Shown here: one piece after another, positions 1-9,188 of the stretch
How the letters are laid out: every line of letters starts with the position of its first letter
How positions within the stretch are numbered: the stretch's first letter is position 1
From: Lacinutrix sp. WUR7
GTDB lineage: Bacteria > Bacteroidota > Bacteroidia > Flavobacteriales > Flavobacteriaceae
Reading direction: 5' to 3'
DNA length: 64,000 nt
Assembly (NCBI RefSeq): GCF_016864015.1
Contig: NZ_CP045067.1
Coordinates: forward strand, 3,048,001 to 3,112,000
Notes under the pieces: generated by a model
Database searches by the model: none
What the model was told of the DNA's origin: nothing
The model's input: the letters and a program-made list of their open reading frames with translations, nothing else
Made by a program: the position numbers and the translations under genes

Positions 1-1662
1 TTTCTCTAAGAAACCTTCCGGAAATTCCTCTTTAAAAGCTTCTTTTAAAATATGTTTTTTACTAAAACCTTTTAGTAAATAGTCTTCTGGTAAGCTATTG
101 GCAAATTCCCAAAGCGTCTTGTTTAAAAAAGGCGCTCTGCATTCTAAAGAATTTAGCATACTTGTTCTATCTACTTTTACCAACATATCTCCTTCTAAAC
201 TTATATGTCTGTCTATCTCGCGATATTCATGTACCGTTTTTGGTTGTTTTATATTGGTTTTTTCTTTGTAGTAACTAAATAGATTAGGTTGAATGTTTTC
301 GGTTTTTAAAAGCTTTTCGGTATCGTTAGAAAAACCTAATGAAATGATATTCCAATAGTGCTCATCGTTATAGTTTATTGCGTTTACAGCTTTTTTTAGC
401 TTAAACCGTTTTCCTCTATTATCGTCTTTTGTTGTAAATAATTTGTTTAGAATACTTTTTGAAGCATTATGCAGAAATTCTGGAACTACACTTGTATATT
501 TCCTATTTAGTTTTCCAATATAGTATTTGTTGTAACCACCAAAAACTTCGTCGCCACCATCTCCTGTTAACGCCACCTTTACAAAATCTCTAGTTTTGTT
601 AGCTACCAAATAAGTTGGTAAGGCAGAGGAATCGGCAAAAGGTTCATCGAAATTTATAAGAATTTCATGAATGTTCTTTTCAATGTCTTTTTCTGAAATA
701 ATAAACTCATGGTGATTACTATTAATCATTTTAGCAACCAGTTTCGATTTGTCGGTTTCATCAAAGGAAGCTTTATCAAATCCGATAGAAAAGGTATCGA
801 TTTTTTGGTTGTTCATTTGTGACAACCCTAAACTAACAATCGAAGAATCTACACCTCCAGAAAGAAATGTGCCAAGCGGAACATCACTAATAGAACGACT
901 CTCAATACTTTGAAGCATTCTGGTTTTTAATTCCTTTTTTGCTTCCGCGAAAGCGATATCCTGCTTTTCGTTTTTTACAGTACTTATTGGATGTATTTCA
1001 AAACTATCTGCTTCTAGATCATAATCGATATAATGATTGGCTTCTAATTTAAAAATGTGCTCATAAATGGTAAAAGGAGCAGGAGTATAGGTGAGTCTAA
1101 AATATAAGTTTAGCCCTTCTTTAGAAATTTTAGGTTTTGTATCTAGATTATTAATAATCGATTTCAACTCCGAAGCCCAAAAGAAGTTTTCTTCGTCTTG
1201 GTAATAATACAAGGGTTTTTCACCAAAAAAGTCGCGAGTAATAAATACTTTATTTCGGTTTTTATCATAAATACTAAAGGCAAACATACCGTCAAGTTCG
1301 GCAAAACTACTTTCTCCTTTAGCTTCGTAGAGTTTTAAAATAACTTCTGTATCGCTTTTGGTTTTAAAGGTAACCCCTTGACTTTCTAATTGCTGTTTTA
1401 ATTTTAGGTAGTTGTAAATTTCGCCATTAAATACAATTACAATACTTTGGTCGTCATTATATATTGGTTGCTTCCCTGTGCTTAAGTCAATAATAGATAG
1501 CCTTCGCATTGCCATAGCAACCGTTGTTGTACCTTGGTTTTCAATACAGAAACCATCATCATCTGGACCACGATGATAGATGAGCTGATTCATTTTGTTC
1601 AATGTATTGCTTACATCGTCAAGGCTTCTATTTTTACTGATTAAGCCATTTATTCCGCACAT
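1..1662 (-). CDS. asnB: Asparagine synthase (glutamine-hydrolysing)-like amidotransferase, 3' end outside window
   Basis: The reverse-strand reading from ATG at 1662 begins MCGI, so Cys2 is exposed as the class II glutamine amidotransferase nucleophile. The GATase domain carries RGPDDDG and FNGEIYN. The synthetase half has the ATP-pyrophosphatase loop SGGVDSS and the motif DEPFADSS. About 554 codons are present. The C-terminal few dozen residues lie beyond base 1, compared with about 610 residues in the second copy at 6228-8072. The start overlaps the end of the upstream glycosyltransferase gene by 13 bases, so it is the distal visible gene of the polysaccharide operon. In such clusters AsnB homologues may amidate a sugar acid rather than make free asparagine; that is inference. 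It is open at the window edge, not broken. Confidence 0.93.
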   Translation of the reverse strand, partial: MCGINGLISKNRSLDDVSNTLNKMNQLIYHRGPDDDGFCIENQGTTTVAMAMRRLSIIDLSTGKQPIYNDDQSIVIVFNGEIYNYLKLKQQLESQGVTFKTKSDTEVILKLYEAKGESSFAELDGMFAFSIYDKNRNKVFITRDFFGEKPLYYYQDEENFFWASELKSIINNLDTKPKISKEGLNLYFRLTYTPAPFTIYEHIFKLEANHYIDYDLEADSFEIHPISTVKNEKQDIAFAEAKKELKTRMLQSIESRSISDVPLGTFLSGGVDSSIVSLGLSQMNNQKIDTFSIGFDKASFDETDKSKLVAKMINSNHHEFIISEKDIEKNIHEILINFDEPFADSSALPTYLVANKTRDFVKVALTGDGGDEVFGGYNKYYIGKLNRKYTSVVPEFLHNASKSILNKLFTTKDDNRGKRFKLKKAVNAINYNDEHYWNIISLGFSNDTEKLLKTENIQPNLFSYYKEKTNIKQPKTVHEYREIDRHISLEGDMLVKVDRTSMLNSLECRAPFLNKTLWEFANSLPEDYLLKGFSKKHILKEAFKEEFPEGFLEK

Positions 1663-2801
1663 AAATACATATCTATTAAATTTTTTGTTTGCTTTCCTAT
1701 TTCAGAAATATCGTATTGTTTTGCTTTTTCAAAACTCAAAGCGCTATACTTTTTACGCGCTTCTTCATTGTTTTGATAATAGGTAATTGCTTTGGCTAAT
1801 CCTTTGTTGTCATCTACATTTACTAATAGTCCGTATTTTGCTTTAGAAAAGCTTCCTTCTTCTATTTGTATTTCTTGGTTGTCATTTAGAAGTTCTAAAG
1901 GACCAGATAAGCAATTGGTTGCAATTACAGGAACTCCAAGTGACATGGCTTCCAAAATAACGTTTGGAAATCCTTCAGAAAGAGAAGTTAATACCAAACA
2001 ATGGTGTTTTAGTATTTCTTGATCTATTTCGCTGCTGTTTCCTTTAAAAGTAACGGTTTCATTAAGGTTTAAAGTAGTTGAAAGGGATTTTAATTCTTCT
2101 TCTAACACACCTGCGCCATATATATTTAAATGTACAGCATTTTTTATAAGCGGTATACTTTCCATTAAACTCTTATAGTTTTTAACAGGGTTTAATCTTC
2201 CTACAGCAACAATTTTAAAAGGTTTATTTTCTTCTGGATTTTTAAGGAAATCAGGTTTTTCTTCTAGTGTGTAAATAGGATTGTAAAGTACGTGAGCTGG
2301 TATCTTTACACCAAAATTATCCTGTAAATCTTTATTTATATGAATAGAATTGGAGAATAAAGCATTGTTTTTATTGTAAAAATAGTTCACCAATTTTTCA
2401 CCAAAGGCACCATAGGTTTTAGAGGGGAAACAACGTTCACTAACCATGGTGGTAAGTTTGGGGTTTCTTATTTTAGTAAAACCATTTATTATATTTTGTT
2501 TAATTAAAAATGAAATACTAATATCTATATTATTTTCTTTTATAATTTTTGAATATTTAAAACCACTATATAAAAAAGTACTTAATTTAGACCATGAAGA
2601 ATTATTATAATGCTGACTTTTTTTAGAGATGCAAATAACATTAACGTCTTTATGTATAGGTAAGTCAACAGTATCAAACATAAGTATTAATGTTACTTCG
2701 TAATACTTTACTAGTTCATTTACAAGCCTGCAAACCACACGTTCTGTACCGCTAAAACCAATAAATGCAGCAAATAATGCTATGTGTTTTTTATTCGTCA
2801 T
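1650..2801 (-). CDS. Glycosyltransferase family 4 protein
   Basis: 383 residues with a GT-B fold pattern. The N-terminus has the acceptor-domain Rossmann strand and a GxxGTERVV turn. The donor domain has VGRLNPVKN and the family-4 motif EGFPNVILEAMSLGVPVIAT. It should transfer a nucleotide-activated sugar to a growing lipid-linked surface glycan at the cytoplasmic face of the inner membrane. Sugar and linkage cannot be read from sequence. It overlaps the genes on both sides by 11-13 bases, which implies translational coupling in the polysaccharide operon. Confidence 0.93.
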   Translation of the reverse strand: MTNKKHIALFAAFIGFSGTERVVCRLVNELVKYYEVTLILMFDTVDLPIHKDVNVICISKKSQHYNNSSWSKLSTFLYSGFKYSKIIKENNIDISISFLIKQNIINGFTKIRNPKLTTMVSERCFPSKTYGAFGEKLVNYFYNKNNALFSNSIHINKDLQDNFGVKIPAHVLYNPIYTLEEKPDFLKNPEENKPFKIVAVGRLNPVKNYKSLMESIPLIKNAVHLNIYGAGVLEEELKSLSTTLNLNETVTFKGNSSEIDQEILKHHCLVLTSLSEGFPNVILEAMSLGVPVIATNCLSGPLELLNDNQEIQIEEGSFSKAKYGLLVNVDDNKGLAKAITYYQNNEEARKKYSALSFEKAKQYDISEIGKQTKNLIDMYLCAE

Positions 2802-3729
2802 ATATAATTAAATCTTTACTTAATGCTTCCGAGAAAGCTTCTGCTCCGGTGTTAGACATGTGTGCTAAATCTACCCAGTAATCTAAATGCTTATCGTCTT
2901 TAAAAAAATTGGTATAATCATGATATTCAATATTTAATTCCTCTAATATTTTTTTTAATGCCATATTATCTTCAGGGCATTTGTCAATAAAAATAGGAGA
3001 AGTAAGAGTAATTAGCTTTTTATTGTTAGCACTACAAAACGCTTCTATTTCTTTTAAATAGCTCTTAAATAACGGATTGATTTTTAAGTTTGTTTTGCAG
3101 ACAATAGTATCATTACGTTCTAGTATGTTTTTAAATATTTCTTTTTGCGTGCTATGTACTTCCATAGGATCATAACCATAATATGTTTCCAGATCATATT
3201 TTGGGAAAATGGCGTTTTTAAGAATTCCTAAAGCTAAGCCGTTATAATCGATACACCAATAAAATTTCTGAAAAGGAGTTGTTAATTCTGCTCTGTCCAG
3301 TTCTTCTTTTATTATAGTATTGGAATGATATTTAACCATTAAAGTTTTTGTTTCTTGTCTATTGTAAACTTCTCTGTAAGCGACATTTGGATCTATTTGA
3401 AGAATAATTGTTTGTTTAAAATCTTTTGGAAGGAGTTTTATAAGTGTGGCACTATATGCTATAAATTTGCCATCCACTCCCATATTAAAACTGGAAGCAT
3501 CTAATTTTTTTACATCTATATGATGATTTGCTCTAGAGCTACCAAATACAATTAACTTGGTTGTGTCTTTTATGGATAAGTAGTGGTTTAACTTTCCAAT
3601 TGCTTGACCAGAGTAAACCGTGTCGCTAATTTTGGTTATAGAATAATATACGATTTTATCTACAACATAGGATAGTACAACTATGAAAGCTATAAGTTTT
3701 AATGATTTTATGAGTTGTTTTTTATTCAT
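2791..3729 (-). CDS. Membrane-anchored SGNH-hydrolase-like protein, probable partner of the MBOAT acyltransferase
   Basis: 312 residues. One N-terminal membrane segment (about residues 9-30) is followed by a soluble domain. The strand LIVFGSSR at 59-66 resembles SGNH block I (Ser nucleophile), and DLAH at 287-290 resembles block V with the Asp-x-x-His pair. The gene lies 5 bases downstream of the MBOAT gene. In alginate-type acetylation systems an MBOAT channel protein works with SGNH-like AlgJ/AlgX proteins, so a role in O-acetylating the exported glycan is inferred. The similarity is motif-level only; family assignment is moderate. Confidence 0.65.
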   Translation of the reverse strand: MNKKQLIKSLKLIAFIVVLSYVVDKIVYYSITKISDTVYSGQAIGKLNHYLSIKDTTKLIVFGSSRANHHIDVKKLDASSFNMGVDGKFIAYSATLIKLLPKDFKQTIILQIDPNVAYREVYNRQETKTLMVKYHSNTIIKEELDRAELTTPFQKFYWCIDYNGLALGILKNAIFPKYDLETYYGYDPMEVHSTQKEIFKNILERNDTIVCKTNLKINPLFKSYLKEIEAFCSANNKKLITLTSPIFIDKCPEDNMALKKILEELNIEYHDYTNFFKDDKHLDYWVDLAHMSNTGAEAFSEALSKDLIIYDE

Positions 3730-3734
3730 AACCT

Positions 3735-5144
3735 TTAAAATTGAAAATAAATAAAATTGTTAGACGTGGAATAAAACAAACTAGCAAGAAGAATTATAGC
3801 AGAAACGATAACACCTAGTTTTAATGGACTAAATGTACGTCCTAAAGTTTCTAAATCTTTATCTGTTTTAAATAAGTACAAGTCAAAAGACATACCAATA
3901 ATAAGCATGGATAATCCAGTTACGATAGCATTAATATCTCCAACAAAAGGAATTCTAAATTCGAAGAAAACTAATTTTTTTATTATTAGAATAGCGGTAT
4001 CAAAATCTTGTGCTCTAAAAAACACCCAAGAAAGTAGTACTACACAAAAAGGGTAGATGTAACCAATCCAACCAGCATTTTTGATTTTTAGAGTTAAAAA
4101 GATTATTTTTTCTCCAACAAGTAACAAACCATGAATGGCTCCCCAAATCGCGAAATTCCATGTGTTACCATGCCAAAGTCCGCCAATTATCATTGTGATC
4201 ATTAGGTTTCTAAAGGTAAAAAGGGCTGAGCCACGACTTCCTCCTAAAGAATAGTATAAATAATCGCGTAACCATGAAGATAGCGATATGTGCCAACGTT
4301 GCCATATATCTGCTATGGAGTTTGAAAAGTATGGCAGTTTAAAGTTTTGATTAAATTTAAAACCTAAAAGTTTTGCACTACCAATGGCAATGTCTGAATA
4401 TCCAGCAAAATCAAAATAAATTTGATACGCATAAAATACAGTAGCAAGGAGCAATGTGGAAGAATTATGAACATCTGGACTAGCATATATGGAATCTACA
4501 TAGATACCCAAATTATCTGCAATAACTACTTTTCGAAATAAACCAACCGATATCTGAAAAATACCATCCTGAAACCATTTTTGTTTAAACTTTCGCGTTT
4601 TTTCAATTTGTGGTAAAAGGTTGGAGGCTCTTTCTATTGGTCCAGCTACTAATTGCGGAAACAAACTAACAAATGTAAAAAAGGCTACAATATCTTTTGT
4701 AGGTTTAAAGTTGCCTCTATAAATATCTATGGTGTAACTTAAGGTTTGAAACGTGTAAAAACTGATACCAACTGGAAGTATTATATTTAATGTTATAGCA
4801 TCTACTTCCCAACCAAAAAGCAACATCAATTCGGCAAAACTTTCTGTAAAAAAGTTGAAATATTTAAATGCAGCTAAAAGCCCTAAATTTGACACTAAAC
4901 TTAGTCGTAACCAATTCTTTTTGGCTTTTACCGAATTCGTTTCGTAAATTTTAATTCCGATATAATAATCTATAAATGAACTATATATGATTAAGGATAA
5001 GAAAGTCCAATCCCAATAAGCATAAAAGAAATAACTAGCAACTAACAATAATAAGTTTTGCTTTTTTAGATCTTTATTTAATAGCCAATACAGAATGAAA
5101 ACTGTAGGGAAAAAGATTAAATATTCTATCGAGTTAAATAGCAT
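3735..5144 (-). CDS. MBOAT family O-acyltransferase (AlgI-like)
   Basis: 469 residues, polytopic throughout. The AlgI/DltB-type MBOAT signatures are present: a segment around 279-297 containing WQRWHISLSSWLRDYLYYS, then GGLWHGNTWNFAIWGAIHG from 321, with the conserved His residues at 285, 325 and 338. The family moves acyl groups, usually acetyl from a cytoplasmic donor, across the inner membrane for transfer to exported polysaccharide. It sits between a GT4 gene (11-base overlap upstream) and the SGNH-like gene, the usual arrangement for glycan O-acetylation. Confidence 0.92.
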   Translation of the reverse strand: MLFNSIEYLIFFPTVFILYWLLNKDLKKQNLLLLVASYFFYAYWDWTFLSLIIYSSFIDYYIGIKIYETNSVKAKKNWLRLSLVSNLGLLAAFKYFNFFTESFAELMLLFGWEVDAITLNIILPVGISFYTFQTLSYTIDIYRGNFKPTKDIVAFFTFVSLFPQLVAGPIERASNLLPQIEKTRKFKQKWFQDGIFQISVGLFRKVVIADNLGIYVDSIYASPDVHNSSTLLLATVFYAYQIYFDFAGYSDIAIGSAKLLGFKFNQNFKLPYFSNSIADIWQRWHISLSSWLRDYLYYSLGGSRGSALFTFRNLMITMIIGGLWHGNTWNFAIWGAIHGLLLVGEKIIFLTLKIKNAGWIGYIYPFCVVLLSWVFFRAQDFDTAILIIKKLVFFEFRIPFVGDINAIVTGLSMLIIGMSFDLYLFKTDKDLETLGRTFSPLKLGVIVSAIILLASLFYSTSNNFIYFQF

Positions 5145-6228
5145 GGTTTGGGGTTAGTTTAATAAACAATTCTTCGTATTGATTAATAATTTTTTTACTG
5201 TTAAATTTACTAATCACCACATGGTTTACTGTATTAGGTGAAAAAGAAAAATTGTTGTTAAGTTTTGTTAACTCTGTAACACATTCAGTAACGGTATTAA
5301 CAATAAAACCATTTTTTCCTTCTTCAATAATTTCATTAATTCCTCCAGGTGCATTAAAAGCAACAACAGGTGTTCCAACAACACAGCTTTCTATTAATGC
5401 ATTAGGAAAACCTTCTGAATAAGAACCGAGTAAAAAGATATCACTTTTTCTTAAAAAATCTTCAACATTTTTTGTGTAATTTATCTGAGTTACTTGGTTT
5501 TCAATTCCTTTACTTCGAATTAATTTTAAGATATTTTCCTTTTCATTTCCATCTCCAATCATAAAATAATGAAAAGGAAACGTTAACTGAGATAAAACTT
5601 CTATTATTCTATCGTGTCCTTTTTCTTTACTTAACCTACCAACAGTAATAATTTGTAAAGGTTTATTAGTATCTCTAGTTTCCGTTTTTGGAGAAGTATT
5701 ATTGGTTATTGGATTATTTATTAGTGCTGTTTTGTTTATGGATACTCCATAATTTGTCATCATATCCTGCTGCATATCTTTAGATTGACAAATAACACAG
5801 TCTACCAATGTATACGCTTTTACTATTAGTCTTTTTAAAAGTGTTAACCTGCTGCTTTTATCATGCTTTGCTAATACACTTAAAACATTAGCCTCTCTAG
5901 CAGCAAATTTTATTTTTGGAAAACAAATAGAAAGGTAAGCAATCATAGTATTTAAATGAAAAATGGAGCTAACTACAATTTGCGGTTTTTTGGTTCTAAA
6001 ATGTTGAGCAATAGCAAATACAGATTTTAATACTCTAGTTTTATTTAAATAAATTACATCTAGATTGCTTACATCGTATACAGTGTCTTTTTTAAAACCA
6101 ACCACTAAGAGTGTAGAATGAAACTTGTTTTTGTCTATGTTTTGTGCGACAAATGACAAAATACGTTCTGCTCCACCAGCTGCAAGTGAAGGGATGACAA
6201 ATGTGATATGTATTTTTTTATTTTCCAT
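5134..6228 (-). CDS. Glycosyltransferase family 4 protein
   Basis: 364 residues. The N-terminus has FVIPSLAAGGAERI, the glycine-rich acceptor-side loop. The C-terminal domain has VGRLSKEKGHDRI and EGFPNALIESCVVGTPVVAF, the E-x7-E motif of GT4 retaining enzymes. It is a cytoplasmic or peripheral-membrane sugar transferase for the surface polysaccharide. Its ATG overlaps the stop of the asnB gene by one base and its end overlaps the MBOAT gene, so all three are probably one transcript. Donor and acceptor are unknown. Confidence 0.93.
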   Translation of the reverse strand: MENKKIHITFVIPSLAAGGAERILSFVAQNIDKNKFHSTLLVVGFKKDTVYDVSNLDVIYLNKTRVLKSVFAIAQHFRTKKPQIVVSSIFHLNTMIAYLSICFPKIKFAAREANVLSVLAKHDKSSRLTLLKRLIVKAYTLVDCVICQSKDMQQDMMTNYGVSINKTALINNPITNNTSPKTETRDTNKPLQIITVGRLSKEKGHDRIIEVLSQLTFPFHYFMIGDGNEKENILKLIRSKGIENQVTQINYTKNVEDFLRKSDIFLLGSYSEGFPNALIESCVVGTPVVAFNAPGGINEIIEEGKNGFIVNTVTECVTELTKLNNNFSFSPNTVNHVVISKFNSKKIINQYEELFIKLTPNHAI

Positions 6229-8072
6229 TAACGAATACTATATTGTTTTCCGTTTGTATTTAACCACTGTTTTAATACTAGCAATTTCCATATTAAAGGA
6301 TATCTATTCCAGGATCCATTCATGTGTTGTTTTATTCTAAAACTCACTTCTTTTGCATTAATATTAGGAATGTCTTTTAGGCTTTCTTCATTTAGTTCAG
6401 AAAGCACATAATCTTTTAGTTCTTTTTTAAACCACTCTGAAAACGGCATTGTAAACCCAGCTTTAGGTCTGTTGAAAATATGCTTTGGTACGTGTTGGTA
6501 TAACACATCTTTTAAAATACGTTTTTGATTATTAGCTTGAAATTTAAAGTTAGTAGGTAGTGACCTTGCAAATTCTACAACTCTATAATCCATTAAGGGA
6601 GCACGAGCTTCTAAAGAGTATGCCATTGTGGCTCTATCTACTTTTGTGTTTATATCCCAATTTAGGTATGTTTTTAAATCGAAATCTGAAATTCTTTCCT
6701 GCAGGTTTTTGTGGTTATGTTTTAAGTACTTCATTTCCTCAAAATCTAAATAATCATATTTACTATCTAGCCAGCTAGTATCTACTCCTGTCATTGCAGC
6801 TAAATATACATCTTCAATATTGTTGTATTTTAAACCTTGCGCAATCATTTTAAGTTTATAATAGGGCATCATTCCTATTGCATTTGCAGATATATTTCTA
6901 ATAAATCCTGGAATCTTATACATGATTCCTACTTGCTTCATCCAATTATAGCGCTGATAACCAATAAAACTTTCATCACCGGCATCACCAGATAAAGCCA
7001 CAGTTACATGTTTTCTGGTATGCTTAGCAAGCAGCATAGATGGTATAGCAGAAGAATCTGCAAATGGTTCATCATAATAATGGCTAAAATTTTCTATTAA
7101 ATCCAAACCTTCACTATAATTACAATTAATAATATGATGATCGGTTTTTAAGTGGTCGGCAACTTGTTGTGCGTATTTACTTTCATCAAAGCCTTTTTCA
7201 TCAAATTTTACGGAAAATGTTTTTATTTTACTTGAAGTTGTTTGTGTTGCTAAAGCAGCAATGACAGAAGAATCTACACCTCCAGATAGAAATACACCCA
7301 CAGGTACATCTGCAAAGAGTCTGACTTTTACTGCGTCTTTTAGTAAATCGTTTAGTATTCCTTTTGCGTCGTTATAAGTACCTTCAAATTTGTTATTACC
7401 ATGAATATCAATATCCCAATATTGTTTTTTTATAAATTCTTTACTGTTTAAATCTAAAGAAAAAGTGTATCCAGCTTTTAATTTATTTATTTCATTAAAA
7501 ATAGAGTAGGGATCAGGTACTGCTCCCCAAGCAAGATAATAAGATATAGATTTACTAGATATACTTAAATTGTTATTGTGTAATTGAATAGAAGAAATTT
7601 GGCTAGCAAACTCAAAATCTTTTCCGTTAAAAAAATAATAAAAGGGTTTTTGCCCTAGTCTATCTCTGGCTCCAAAAAGGCGTTGTTTTTTTTCGTCATA
7701 AATCACAAAAGCAAACATACCATTGAGTTTGCTTACAAAATCATCGCCATATTCTAAATATGCTGCACAAATTACCTCTGTATCACTTGTTGTTTTAAAT
7801 TCATGGCCTTTTTTATTTAGCTCTTTTTTAATTTCTAAGAAATTATAAATTTCTCCGTTAAAAACGATATGAATATGTTGGTAGGTAAGCGGTTGATTAG
7901 ATCTAGCGTCTATGTCTATAATTGCAAGTCTGTTATGTCCTAAAATGATATCCTTATCTTTTCCTAGATATTTATAGTCTAATTTATCTGGACCTCTAAA
8001 AGAAGTTCGCATTAGTTTTTGTTGCACTTGTTCCTTAGAATACGCTATTGTTGAGCCGTAAATACCACACAT
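6228..8072 (-). CDS. asnB: Asparagine synthase (glutamine-hydrolysing)
   Basis: 614 residues, full family length. Cys2 (MCGIYG) is the glutaminase nucleophile. RGPD at 26-29 and FNGEIYNFLEIKKEL from 71 belong to the GATase domain. The ATP-PPi loop SGGVDSS lies at 263-269, with DEPFADSSAIPS further on. It transfers ammonia from glutamine to an adenylated carboxylate. It is the second such gene in the operon; two copies among glycosyltransferases suggest amidation of uronic-acid sugars or a sugar-linked amino acid, although free asparagine synthesis is not excluded. Confidence 0.92.
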   Translation of the reverse strand: MCGIYGSTIAYSKEQVQQKLMRTSFRGPDKLDYKYLGKDKDIILGHNRLAIIDIDARSNQPLTYQHIHIVFNGEIYNFLEIKKELNKKGHEFKTTSDTEVICAAYLEYGDDFVSKLNGMFAFVIYDEKKQRLFGARDRLGQKPFYYFFNGKDFEFASQISSIQLHNNNLSISSKSISYYLAWGAVPDPYSIFNEINKLKAGYTFSLDLNSKEFIKKQYWDIDIHGNNKFEGTYNDAKGILNDLLKDAVKVRLFADVPVGVFLSGGVDSSVIAALATQTTSSKIKTFSVKFDEKGFDESKYAQQVADHLKTDHHIINCNYSEGLDLIENFSHYYDEPFADSSAIPSMLLAKHTRKHVTVALSGDAGDESFIGYQRYNWMKQVGIMYKIPGFIRNISANAIGMMPYYKLKMIAQGLKYNNIEDVYLAAMTGVDTSWLDSKYDYLDFEEMKYLKHNHKNLQERISDFDLKTYLNWDINTKVDRATMAYSLEARAPLMDYRVVEFARSLPTNFKFQANNQKRILKDVLYQHVPKHIFNRPKAGFTMPFSEWFKKELKDYVLSELNEESLKDIPNINAKEVSFRIKQHMNGSWNRYPLIWKLLVLKQWLNTNGKQYSIR

Positions 8073-8075
8073 ATT

Positions 8076-9188
8076 TTATTCGTTTTCAAGATTATTATTG
8101 TCTAAATTTATGCTCACTTTTGTATATAACCATATAGTAAAAAATAGAATTATATAATTGTAAAAATAATTATGCGAAACCAACAAATAGGTTGCTATTA
8201 TTAGTGATAAGTAAGTATATTCTGGGTTGGTTGTGAACCTTTTAATACTTTTTACAACAAGACTAATATAAAAAATAACCAAAAGTAAGAATGGGATTAC
8301 TCCAGCTTCACCAATTACCATTAAATATGTATTGTGAACACCTACTTTAATACCAACTGTATCGGCTTGTTGTCCTTGCATAGAACCGTAGCCATTACCT
8401 ATTAGGGCATTATTTAAAACAACATCTGTATAAAGTGCCCACGTTTCTTGTCTAGATTCTCTAGTTATAGTCGTGGTTTTTACCTCTCCTTCTGTAAAGA
8501 AGCTTTCAAGTGCATCAAATCTATCTTTATTTAGCTCAAAAGCAGGAGTGTTAATTATTATTATAATACCTAAGGCACCAACAATTAACCCAATAATATT
8601 TTTTCTATTCGCAAAAAGCGACGTTATATTTATTAGCAATAATAGTAGTAAGAAATAACGAGATAAAGTTGCTATTCCAGCTAGAGTGAAAATTAATTGC
8701 GCAATTATTTTATACTTTTTACTTGCTAATCTATATGTAAAAGCAAAACCTAAAATACAAACCAATCCTGCACGATTAGGATTTATATAAAAACCTGCAT
8801 ATCTTCCATATTCATCAGAAAACATTAATGCATTTATTATAATACTAGATGCGCCAATTAATAAATAAAAACAAGCTTCTGCATTTGTGGTATTTTTGGC
8901 AACTTCTGTAATGGATATTATGAATAAAAAATATCTAAAAATATCTTTAATGAATACCATGAGATCTCCTGAGAAATTAAATCCGGAAATAGAATAGTAG
9001 AGTATTCCTAATAATAATAATGGAAGTATTGGTTTGCTTTTTTTTATAAAAAAATAGTATAAAACTAAGGAAACTAAGGATAATGCAGATGCAAGCGAGC
9101 CTAAAGCAGGATTAAAGGATACTAAACCAAATGTTGGTAGGTTTAAAATAGTTAATGCAAGAATAATATGTTTTAGTATTTCTTTCAT
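8076..9188 (-). CDS. O-antigen polymerase / ligase-like membrane protein (Wzy_C family)
   Basis: 370 residues with about ten hydrophobic segments and a large central extracytoplasmic loop. That loop contains the TRESRQETW region and GNGYGSM, followed by VGVHNTYLMVIGEAGVIP, which matches the H-N-x-Y/F-L motif of O-antigen ligase and polymerase loops. In this setting a Wzy-type polymerase joining undecaprenyl-linked repeat units is likelier than a WaaL ligase, but sequence alone cannot separate them. Four bases of overlap with the flippase gene upstream support joint expression. Confidence 0.82.
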   Translation of the reverse strand: MKEILKHIILALTILNLPTFGLVSFNPALGSLASALSLVSLVLYYFFIKKSKPILPLLLLGILYYSISGFNFSGDLMVFIKDIFRYFLFIISITEVAKNTTNAEACFYLLIGASSIIINALMFSDEYGRYAGFYINPNRAGLVCILGFAFTYRLASKKYKIIAQLIFTLAGIATLSRYFLLLLLLINITSLFANRKNIIGLIVGALGIIIIINTPAFELNKDRFDALESFFTEGEVKTTTITRESRQETWALYTDVVLNNALIGNGYGSMQGQQADTVGIKVGVHNTYLMVIGEAGVIPFLLLVIFYISLVVKSIKRFTTNPEYTYLSLIIATYLLVSHNYFYNYIILFFTIWLYTKVSINLDNNNLENE

